From positions 1 through 13,126 of the forward strand of contig CAXBPZ010000028.1 of assembly GCA_963977845.1 (NCBI GenBank): a DNA stretch of 13,126 bases, written 5' to 3'. Each line of letters begins with the position of its first letter. Position 1 is the stretch's first letter. The translations under genes were made by a program, and so were the position numbers. This document shows, piece after piece, positions 6,936 through 13,126 of this stretch. Origin of the DNA: Methylopumilus sp003533095. GTDB lineage: Bacteria > Pseudomonadota > Gammaproteobacteria > Burkholderiales > Methylophilaceae. Below the pieces are notes generated by a model. It searched no databases. It worked only from the letters and a program-made list of their open reading frames with translations, and had not been told where the DNA came from.

Positions 6936-7886
6936 TTATAGCTTCTCGTTGAGTGCTGTTTCGAGTTTATTTTGATCCACTACGAAACCTCGAATACCCT
7001 CTGCAAGTTTCTCAGTTGCCATTGCATCTTCATTCAATGAGAAACGGAATTCATCTTCAGTCATTTTATTGGGGGCTGCTTTTGTAGCGCCACCATCTTT
7101 AAGAACGCGAGGTAAGTCACCTTGAGTTGCTTCAAGCTCTTGCAGAAGATTTGGAGCAATTGTTAAACGATCACAACCTGCTAGGGCTGTAATTTCTCCA
7201 ATATTTCTAAATGAAGCACCCATCACGACGGTTTTATATCCATGTTCTTTGTAGTAAGCATAAATTTTACGCACAGATATAACGCCTGGATCATCTTCTG
7301 ATGAATAGGTATTGCCTGTTTTAGCTTTATACCAATCAAGGATACGACCTACGAATGGTGAAATAAGGAATACGCCCGCTTCAGCACAAGCGCGAGCTTG
7401 GCCAAAACCAAAAAGAAGCGTTAAGTTACAGTTAATACCTTCTTTCTCTAAAATTTCACCTGCTTTAATACCTTCCCATGTTGAAGCTAGTTTAATAAGT
7501 ACGCGATCTTTCTTAACACCAGCTTCTTCATAAAGACCAATTAATTTACGTCCTTTTTTAACCATTGCATCAATATTGAAAGATAATCGCGCATCTACTT
7601 CAGTAGAAATACGGCCAGGAATATGTTTGAGAATCTCAAGACCTACAAGCACTGCTAACTTATCCGCCGCATCTTCAATTTGTTGTGCTTTATTGCTGCT
7701 TTTTGATTTTGCATAAGCAATAGCTTCTTTAATCATAGGTTCGCATTGAGGAAGCGTACTGGCCTTTAAGAGTAAAGATGGGTTTGTTGTTGCATCATAA
7801 GGTTTTACTGTTTTAATTGCTTCTACGTCACCTGTATCCGCAACGATCGTTGTCATGCCTTTTAATTGTTCTAATAGTGTTGCCAT
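6936..7886 (-). CDS. tal: Transaldolase, TalB type
   Basis: Transfers a dihydroxyacetone unit between sedoheptulose 7-phosphate/glyceraldehyde 3-phosphate and erythrose 4-phosphate/fructose 6-phosphate, part of regenerating ribulose 5-phosphate for formaldehyde fixation. At 316 residues it has the length of the classic E. coli TalB subfamily. Visible features are VADTGD (15-20) with Asp17, the DATTNPSLLL signature (31-40), IPGRISTEVDARLSF (89-103), the Schiff-base lysine K132 in IKLASTWEGI (131-140), NCNLTLLFGFGQA, and SPFVGRILDWY with the phosphate-binding Arg. The ATG at 7886 has a GGAG at 7897-7900, 10 bases upstream. It lies 170 bp upstream of hxlA in the same direction and is divergent from ppsA. 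The adjacency to hxlA-hxlB assigns it to the RuMP cycle as well as the pentose phosphate pathway. Confidence 0.97.
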   Translation of the reverse strand: MATLLEQLKGMTTIVADTGDVEAIKTVKPYDATTNPSLLLKASTLPQCEPMIKEAIAYAKSKSSNKAQQIEDAADKLAVLVGLEILKHIPGRISTEVDARLSFNIDAMVKKGRKLIGLYEEAGVKKDRVLIKLASTWEGIKAGEILEKEGINCNLTLLFGFGQARACAEAGVFLISPFVGRILDWYKAKTGNTYSSEDDPGVISVRKIYAYYKEHGYKTVVMGASFRNIGEITALAGCDRLTIAPNLLQELEATQGDLPRVLKDGGATKAAPNKMTEDEFRFSLNEDAMATEKLAEGIRGFVVDQNKLETALNEKL

Positions 7887-8364
7887 TGCTTAAAATCTCC
7901 AAAAATGATGTTTTTGAAATCGGATCTGAAATTATATATGAATTAACAAGTGATCTAGCAGATTCAACAGATGTTTTATGAGTAAATATGCATTTTTTTA
8001 AGCTTTTTTAAACGTAATATTATTCAAATTATGCATAAAACTATAAATTATCTAAATTTAACGTATTTTAAGTGATTTTAAATACATTTTAGATACAATT
8101 AAGATCATCTTATTGAATATAAACTCTATATAAAGTCGCATAAGCAGATTACGTTATTCTCGGCCAAAAACACTAATTTGTATGACTCAGGATTCAGATG
8201 ACAATAAGTTGTTAATTTGGCAAAATGACGTCTTTTTATGGCATCTCACATTAAAAGATTTTTTTAGCAAACCATCTTTGTCGTGAAAACCAATTAAACT
8301 TAAAAAGCAGCAAAACTACAAATTAAATTCTTAAGTTCTTCAATCTATTAACCTAAGGGCCTTT
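7887..8364. other. 478-bp AT-rich divergent control region between tal and ppsA
   Basis: No credible coding frame lies here; the sequence is strongly AT-rich, especially ~7970-8150. For tal, a TATAAT occurs on the minus strand at 7931-7936 but lacks a good -35. For ppsA I see no convincing -35/-10 pair; AAGGG at 8355-8359, five bases before the ATG, is its ribosome site. An AACGTAAT near 8011 and its reverse complement ATTACGTT near 8148 form a distant, weak inverted pair. No riboswitch, tRNA or origin-type repeat was recognised. Confidence 0.6.
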
Positions 8365-10728
8365 ATGTCAGCACATGTCATTCCATTAGAAAATCTTCGC
8401 AATACAGATGTGGGTTCTGTGGGAGGAAAGAATGCGTCTTTGGGTGAAATGATTTCACAGCTTAATGCAAAAGGTGTCAGAGTTCCTACAGGCTTTGCAA
8501 CTACAGCATTAGCATTTAGAGAATTTTTAGCCCATAACAAACTCGACGATAAGATTGCTAATGAACTAAAAACTTTAAACACAGACGATACCGATGCGCT
8601 CGCTGTCAGCGGTAAAAAAATTAGACAATGGATTATCGATACGCCCTTTCCTGCGCCCTTAGAAAAAGCGATTGAAGAAAATTACACTCGACTTACCAAG
8701 AACTCAGCTGAAGGCACTACTTTTGCAGTGAGATCTTCCGCTACAGCAGAAGATCTACCTGATGCTTCTTTCGCAGGCCAACAAGAGAGTTTTTTAAATA
8801 TTCACGGTGTCGAAAATATTAAACATGCTATCAAGGAAGTTTTTGCATCGCTTTATAACGACCGTGCCATTTCTTATCGCGTGCATAAAGGTTTTGTACA
8901 TGCTGATGTTGCTATTTCAGCAGGCGTGCAACAAATGGTAAGAAGTGATATTGGATGCTCTGGTGTCATGTTTACGATCGACACTGAATCAGGATTCAAA
9001 GATGTAGTTTTTATCACCGCCTCTTACGGCTTAGGCGAGACGGTAGTTCAAGGTGCTGTAAACCCAGATGAGTTCTACGTTTTTAAGCCTCTTCTCAAAG
9101 AAGGAAAGCCAGCAATTGTGAGAAGATCTATTGGATCCAAAAAAATTAAAATGGTATTTAGTGATGCTACACAAGCTGGAAAAAGTACGCATACCATTGA
9201 TGTAGATTCTAAAGAAAGTGATGTATTTAGCTTAAACGATGAAGATATTCTCGAGCTTGCTCAATATGCTGTGATTATAGAATCACACTACGGATGTCCT
9301 ATGGATATTGAGTGGGGCAAAAATGGATTAGACGGAAAAATTTACATTCTTCAAGCGAGACCCGAAACGGTTAAATCTCAATCAAAAAATGCAGTTGAAG
9401 TTTTTAAACTAAAAGGAAGTGGAAAAGCCATTGTCGCTGGACGCGCTGTAACACAAAAAATTGGTGTCGGTCCCGTTCGCATTGTAAAAGATCCTTCTGA
9501 AATGCATGCAGTGCAACCTGGTGATATTTTGGTTGCAGATATGACTGATCCTAATTGGGAACCTGTGATGAAAAGAGCATCAGCACTTGTTACAAACCGT
9601 GGCGGTCGAACTTGTCATGCTGCCATCATTGCTCGAGAACTTGGAATTCCAGCGATTGTGGGTAGCGTGAATGCAACTGAACTTTTACAAGATGGAGACA
9701 TGGTAACCGTCTGTTGTTCAGAAGGTGAAACTGGACTTGTTTTCCAAGGCGCACTTGAATACGAAGTTAATACAGAAAAAGAAACTGCCCTTCCAACGCC
9801 GCCAGTTAAAATCATGATGAACGTGGGTAACCCTGATATGGCATTTACGTTTGCACAAACTCCAAATGATGGTGTGGGCTTAGCGCGTTTAGAATTTGTT
9901 ATCAACAACATGATCGGCATTCACCCAAAAGCGATATTAAATTATTCAGCGATGCCGCAAGACATTCAAAAACAAATTACTCATCGTGCACGCGGATATA
10001 AAAATCCAAAACAATTCTATATTGATAAAGTAGCGGAGGGTGTTGCAACCATTGCGGCGGCATTTTACCCAAAACCAGTTATTGTAAGAACTTCTGATTT
10101 TAAATCTAATGAATATAAAAAGTTAGTGGGTGGAGACATCTATGAACCTGATGAAGAGAATCCAATGATCGGGTTTAGAGGTGCGGCACGTTATATGTCA
10201 GAGGACTTTAAAGAATGTTTTGTCATGGAATGTCAAGCCATGAAAAAGGTAAGAGAAACTTTCGGTTTAACGAATGTAGAAATTATGATTCCATTTGTTC
10301 GAACACTAGATGAAGCTAAAGAAGTGACAAGTATTATGGCGGATAACGGCCTTAAACGAGGTGACCATGGACTTCGCTTGATTATGATGTGTGAAGTGCC
10401 ATCAAATGCAATCTTAGCTGAAGCATTTCTTGAATACTTCGATGGATTCTCAATTGGATCTAATGACTTAACACAGCTTACACTTGGCACTGATCGTGAC
10501 TCAGGTATTTTGGCAGATGGTTTTGACGAGAGAAATGATGCTGTGAAAGCACTTATTAAATTGGCAATCACAGCTGCTAAAAAAACAAAGAAATATATTG
10601 GGATTTGTGGGCAGGGTCCATCAGATCATCCTGACTTTGCGGAATGGTTAGTGAAAGAAGGTATTTCATCAATGTCACTGAATCCTGATACTGTCATCAG
10701 TACATGGAAACGTATTAGCCAAAAATAA
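8365..10728 (+). CDS. ppsA: Phosphoenolpyruvate synthase (pyruvate, water dikinase)
   Basis: Makes PEP, AMP and phosphate from pyruvate, ATP and water: the gluconeogenic entry needed when growing on C1 compounds. The 787-residue protein has all three domains. An N-terminal ATP-grasp part (to ~340) carries SVGGKNASLGEM (18-29) and VRSSATAEDLPDASFAGQQ (122-140). A swivelling phosphohistidine domain contains GGRTCHAAIIARELG, with the catalytic His418 and Thr416 two residues before it. A C-terminal PEP-binding TIM barrel ends with ICGQGPSD containing the catalytic Cys748. In E. coli the equivalents are Thr419, His421 and Cys751. Thr416 is the residue the regulator PpsR modifies in this family, and ppsR follows with a one-base overlap. 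The start is supported by AAGGG five bases upstream and by the family-typical N-terminus. Confidence 0.97.
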   Translation: MSAHVIPLENLRNTDVGSVGGKNASLGEMISQLNAKGVRVPTGFATTALAFREFLAHNKLDDKIANELKTLNTDDTDALAVSGKKIRQWIIDTPFPAPLEKAIEENYTRLTKNSAEGTTFAVRSSATAEDLPDASFAGQQESFLNIHGVENIKHAIKEVFASLYNDRAISYRVHKGFVHADVAISAGVQQMVRSDIGCSGVMFTIDTESGFKDVVFITASYGLGETVVQGAVNPDEFYVFKPLLKEGKPAIVRRSIGSKKIKMVFSDATQAGKSTHTIDVDSKESDVFSLNDEDILELAQYAVIIESHYGCPMDIEWGKNGLDGKIYILQARPETVKSQSKNAVEVFKLKGSGKAIVAGRAVTQKIGVGPVRIVKDPSEMHAVQPGDILVADMTDPNWEPVMKRASALVTNRGGRTCHAAIIARELGIPAIVGSVNATELLQDGDMVTVCCSEGETGLVFQGALEYEVNTEKETALPTPPVKIMMNVGNPDMAFTFAQTPNDGVGLARLEFVINNMIGIHPKAILNYSAMPQDIQKQITHRARGYKNPKQFYIDKVAEGVATIAAAFYPKPVIVRTSDFKSNEYKKLVGGDIYEPDEENPMIGFRGAARYMSEDFKECFVMECQAMKKVRETFGLTNVEIMIPFVRTLDEAKEVTSIMADNGLKRGDHGLRLIMMCEVPSNAILAEAFLEYFDGFSIGSNDLTQLTLGTDRDSGILADGFDERNDAVKALIKLAITAAKKTKKYIGICGQGPSDHPDFAEWLVKEGISSMSLNPDTVISTWKRISQK

Positions 10729-11543
10729 TGGCCCAACAAAAAAGAACAGCGTTCTTTATTTCTGATGGAACAGGCATTACCGCTGGTGCTCTTGGTCAGC
10801 TTTTAGCCCACTTTCCTGAAACACAATTTACACAAATCAGAATCCCTTTTACTGATTCTGATGCAAAAGTTGATGATGCTCAAAAACGTATCGTCAATGC
10901 AAAAATGGAAAATGGTGTAAGACCGATTGTGATTATGTCAATTGGTAACCCAAAACTACGTGCTGAACTTAAAGAAGTAGATGCTTATTACATTGATCTT
11001 TTTGATTCATTTATTGATCCTTTGGGTGTCGAATTAAAAGAAGAGCCTCTCACGCGTCCTGGTGTTGCCCACAGTATGGCAGGAACTAATTATTCAGACA
11101 GAATGGAAGCAATTAATTTTGCATTAGGCCATGATGACGGTATGACACATAATGGGCTAAATCAAGCCAATGTGATTTTAGTTGGTGTATCCAGATCTGG
11201 TAAAACACCAACAAGTATTTATCTTGCAATGCAGTTTGGTATTAAAGCTGCGAACTACCCTCTAACACCAGAAGATTTTGAAAGAAAATCATTGCCGCCA
11301 ATCTTGGAAGGTTATATCGATAAAATTTTTGGATTAACTATTCAGGCAGATCGTTTAAGTAGTCTTCGAAGTGAAAGAAGGCCTAATAGCACTTATGCAT
11401 CACTTGAAAACTGTAAAAAAGAAATTTTAGATTGTGAAAATCTTATGAAAAGAGCTGGCATTCCATGGGCAGACTCAACCACACGATCAGTTGAAGAACT
11501 TTCAGCGATTATTTTACAAAAAATTCGTCAACCTAATACTTAA
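10728..11543 (+). CDS. ppsR: PEP synthase regulatory protein (bifunctional kinase/pyrophosphorylase, DUF299)
   Basis: ADP-dependent kinase and phosphate-dependent pyrophosphorylase that inactivates PpsA by phosphorylating the Thr near its catalytic His and reactivates it by phosphorolysis (known for the family). The 271-residue length is typical. Key blocks are FFISDGTGITAGALGQ (9-24), an HSMAGTNYSDRMEAINFAL region (~115-133), the P-loop GVSRSGKTPTS (153-163), NYPL (~177-180) and a C-terminal helix set. Its ATG shares an A with the ppsA stop (TAATG at 10726-10730) and there is no separate Shine-Dalgarno, so translation is probably coupled and the two proteins made in proportion. It ends 6 bp from the convergent peroxidase stop codon. 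Confidence 0.95.
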   Translation: MAQQKRTAFFISDGTGITAGALGQLLAHFPETQFTQIRIPFTDSDAKVDDAQKRIVNAKMENGVRPIVIMSIGNPKLRAELKEVDAYYIDLFDSFIDPLGVELKEEPLTRPGVAHSMAGTNYSDRMEAINFALGHDDGMTHNGLNQANVILVGVSRSGKTPTSIYLAMQFGIKAANYPLTPEDFERKSLPPILEGYIDKIFGLTIQADRLSSLRSERRPNSTYASLENCKKEILDCENLMKRAGIPWADSTTRSVEELSAIILQKIRQPNT

Positions 11544-11549
11544 ATCGCT

Positions 11550-12083
11550 CTACTTTAATTCCGCTTTAATTTTATCGATAATATCAGGCGAGTCAGGCGT
11601 GACATCACTTGTAAATGCGTATACTTTTTTACCCTGAGGTAAAATTAAGTATTTATGAAAATTCCATTTAGGCATTTCACCAGTCGCTTTAATCAGTTCT
11701 TGATAAAATGGGTTTGCATTCTTACCTGTCACATTTGATTTAGTTGTCATCGGAAACTCCACCGCATAAGTAAGTTTACAAAAATCTTTTACTTCCTTAT
11801 CAGTCGCTAATTCTTGATTAAAGTCGTTGGATGGAAACCCAATCACAAGCAGCCCTTTATCATGGTATTTTTTATATAAAGCTTCTAGGGCATTAAATTG
11901 AGGTGTAAACCCACACTTACTCGCTGTATTAACTACCAATATAGGCTTGGATTGGTAGTCACATAAATTAATTTTATCGCCTTGAAGTGTATTAAACTGA
12001 TGATCATAAAGAGGAAGGCAGGCAGCATAAGACATAGCGGGCATAATCCAAAAAAATAATAATACTTTTAAAAAGTTTTTCAT
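11550..12083 (-). CDS. gpx: Glutathione peroxidase family thiol peroxidase, exported
   Basis: Reduces hydrogen or lipid peroxides with a thiol donor. The 177 residues begin with a signal peptide (MKNFLKVLLFFWIMPAMSYA, cut after ~20), so the enzyme should act in the periplasm. The fold motifs follow in order: NTASKCGFTPQF with peroxidatic Cys57, GFPSNDFNQE (82-91), DFCKLTYAVEFPM (100-112) with Cys102 as likely resolving cysteine, and KWNFHKYLI (139-147) with the active-site Trp140 and Asn141. In many homologues the second motif is FPCNQF with the tetrad Gln; here that position is Asp87 and the preceding Cys is Ser, a variant I recall in other bacterial members. With two cysteines it is probably thioredoxin-type rather than glutathione-dependent. 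The ATG at 12083 is divergent from the next gene by 60 bp. Confidence 0.92.
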   Translation of the reverse strand: MKNFLKVLLFFWIMPAMSYAACLPLYDHQFNTLQGDKINLCDYQSKPILVVNTASKCGFTPQFNALEALYKKYHDKGLLVIGFPSNDFNQELATDKEVKDFCKLTYAVEFPMTTKSNVTGKNANPFYQELIKATGEMPKWNFHKYLILPQGKKVYAFTSDVTPDSPDIIDKIKAELK

Positions 12084-12089
12084 GAACTA

Positions 12090-12118
12090 ATTATCCTGAA
12101 ATAATGTCCCTATGACAA
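12090..12118 (-). promoter_or_regulatory. Candidate promoter for the peroxidase gene, placing the start of transcription at the ATG
   Basis: On the minus strand TTGTCA (12113-12118) and GATAAT (12090-12095) are separated by exactly 17 bp, five-of-six matches to both consensus hexamers. The predicted transcript start, 6-8 bases past -10, falls at about 12082-12084, on the ATG itself, implying an almost leaderless message. An AGGAT-like ribosome site overlaps the -10, so a more upstream start cannot be excluded. Confidence 0.45.
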
Positions 12119-12143
12119 TTAAGTTCTTAAATAATTCAAAATT

Positions 12144-12668
12144 ATGAAAAAAATTAAGTTTTATATTTTAATAACTTTCTTTTTTTGCGTTGGTCTCGCA
12201 AAAGCTAATTCATCAAATGATTATCTTATCCATGTGAGCGACTATTATGATAAACATCCTACTTATATCAAATCATATTCCATAGGTTATTGGATTCCTC
12301 AAGCATCTATACTTAAAAAATCAAGTAAATTAATTTTTACATCAAGCGCATCTTGTACAGCTAATCATTACGGAAACTTAATTCTTTCATTTGAGCCACA
12401 TATTTTTTTTAACCCGTTGATGAAAACTCTTTATGGGGATATTTCAACAAAAATTTATGGGAATACTGGCAATATTATTACAACAATCAAATCTGAAGAT
12501 GAAATTCAAGGGTCTCTTAACATATTGCATGAAAGATTAATTGATCAGCTATATAGAAAAATTTTAGTTAAACTTCAAAACCAAATAAGTACTAATGAGA
12601 AAGTTAATTTTTATCTAAGGCAGAAAAAAGAGCCTTTTGAAGGAACTTTTTGTCTCACACTTAATTAA
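12144..12668 (+). CDS. Exported protein of unknown function
   Basis: A 174-residue protein I do not recognise. The N-terminus (MKKIKFYILITFFFCVGLAKA) is a clear signal peptide with a likely cut after AKA (~21). The Cys at 15 lies in FFFCV, which is not a lipobox, so it should be soluble periplasmic or loosely outer-membrane associated. The mature part is ~150 residues, mixed alpha/beta, with two cysteines near 71 and 170 that could form a disulfide. LILSFEPHIFFNPLMKTLYGDISTKIY suggests beta strands, followed by a long helix (~126-149). The shape vaguely resembles small envelope-assembly proteins such as LptE/YajG, but this is only an impression. No good Shine-Dalgarno precedes the ATG. It is divergent from gpx and its stop overlaps the fumarase stop by 4 bp. 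Confidence 0.75.
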   Translation: MKKIKFYILITFFFCVGLAKANSSNDYLIHVSDYYDKHPTYIKSYSIGYWIPQASILKKSSKLIFTSSASCTANHYGNLILSFEPHIFFNPLMKTLYGDISTKIYGNTGNIITTIKSEDEIQGSLNILHERLIDQLYRKILVKLQNQISTNEKVNFYLRQKKEPFEGTFCLTLN

Positions 12669-13105
12669 TTTTTTGATGGATATACTTCTATAGGAATGGA
12701 TTTATTCTTCCATTGTGCAGGGGCTTCAGAATATATAGATTTTCCTGAGGCATCAACTGAAACCATTACTGGCATATCTTTTACCTCAAATTCATATATA
12801 GCTTCCATTCCTAATTCAGGAAATGCAATCACTCTGGATGACTTAATAGCTTTTGAAACAAGATAAGCTGCCCCACCTACTGCGCTCAAGTATACTGATT
12901 TATTATCTTTTATTACTTTCACAGCATCAGCTCCACGCTCTGCTTTGCCAATAGTCCCCAAGATTCCAAGATCTTTTAGCATCATCGTCATAAATTTATC
13001 CATGCGATTAGCAGTGGTAGGTCCTGCAGGCCCAATGACTTCATCGCGTACTGAAGCGACTGGTCCAACATAGTAAATGAATTTATTGATCTTGACTCTA
13101 ATCAG
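12665..13105 (-). CDS. fumA: Class I (iron-sulfur) fumarate hydratase, C-terminal domain; 5' part missing and frame interrupted near the edge
   Basis: Fumarate/malate interconversion in the TCA cycle. The readable C-terminal beta domain shows KFIYYVGPV, RDEVIGPAGPTTANRMDKF, GKAERG, VGGAAYLVSKAIK and GMEAIYEFEVKDMPV, closely matching the end of single-chain FumA/FumB-type enzymes. The three cluster cysteines would lie in the missing N-terminal part. Homology starts before the ATG at 13003, so that Met is internal. Reading upstream, the frame meets TAA at 13106-13108, only 18 bases from the window edge, where a normal gene should continue (the family is ~500 residues). The other two frames also have stops within this last stretch. 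The cause may be a frameshift, a real mutation or poor sequence at a contig end. Its stop overlaps that of the convergent 12144-12668 gene by 4 bp. Confidence 0.85.
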   Translation of the reverse strand: MIRVKINKFIYYVGPVASVRDEVIGPAGPTTANRMDKFMTMMLKDLGILGTIGKAERGADAVKVIKDNKSVYLSAVGGAAYLVSKAIKSSRVIAFPELGMEAIYEFEVKDMPVMVSVDASGKSIYSEAPAQWKNKSIPIEVYPSKN

Positions 13106-13126
13106 TTAGAGAAGATGTCTCCAACT

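Noticed and set aside
7312..7533. Plus-strand frame inside tal, and plus-strand frames 3999-4181 and 4245-4445 inside pabB
   Set aside because: Antisense to conserved catalytic regions; no start signals or family match.
8170..8300. ppsA promoter candidates such as TTGTAT...GACAAT or TTGTCG...TAAAAA
   Set aside because: Each matches the consensus at too few positions in AT-rich sequence to separate from chance.
9615..9920. Minus-strand open frames within ppsA (also 10233-10571)
   Set aside because: Shadows of the ppsA reading frame with low-complexity Ser/Ala/Pro content and no independent signals.
12144..12206. Lipoprotein signal in the exported unknown protein
   Set aside because: The Cys at residue 15 lies in FFFC-V, not a lipobox; AKA then Asn gives a normal signal peptidase I site.

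Overview
The window looks like chromosome of an AT-rich, compact, obligately methylotrophic betaproteobacterium of the Methylophilaceae type (the 'Ca. Methylopumilus'/OM43 lineage is my best guess). The evidence is a tal-hxlA-hxlB cluster, which is the formaldehyde-fixing core of the ribulose monophosphate (RuMP) cycle, next to ppsA-ppsR, gpx and a class I fumarase. The lineage is inferred from gene content and family resemblance, not from a database match.

Layout. 1-3804 (+): the 3' part of a periplasmic adaptor gene and a complete RND efflux permease of the CusA/CzcA kind, 6 bp apart. 3806-5218 (-): pabB (folate pathway), convergent with the permease with one base between the stop codons. 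5219-5287: a perfect 16-bp hairpin. 5288-7886 (-): the RuMP cluster, read tal > hxlA > hxlB > a small Cys-rich membrane protein. It has its own punctuation: a hairpin just after tal, a strong sigma70-type promoter inside a 35-bp palindrome before hxlA, and an intrinsic terminator between hxlA and hxlB. 7887-8364: a 478-bp AT-rich divergent control region. 8365-11543 (+): ppsA and ppsR overlapping by one base. 11550-12083 (-): secreted glutathione peroxidase. 12144-12668 (+): an exported protein of unknown function. 12665-13126 (-): the C-terminal domain of class I fumarase, whose frame is broken by a stop 18 bases inside the right edge.

How the genes work together. HxlA condenses formaldehyde with ribulose 5-phosphate, HxlB isomerises the product to fructose 6-phosphate, and transaldolase serves the rearrangements that regenerate the acceptor. 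PpsA, switched off and on by PpsR through a conserved Thr beside the catalytic His, makes PEP from pyruvate. The divergent tal/ppsA arrangement puts C1 assimilation and PEP synthesis around one control region. The efflux pair, pabB, peroxidase and fumarase are ordinary housekeeping or stress genes with no evident functional link to the cluster.

I found no mobile element, CRISPR array, tRNA/rRNA, phage gene or defence system. Most of the window is conventional. The parts most worth a second look are the palindrome-wrapped hxlA promoter, the terminator inside the RuMP cluster, the small CX6CXCX6C membrane protein that follows hxlB, and the uncertain start of pabB.
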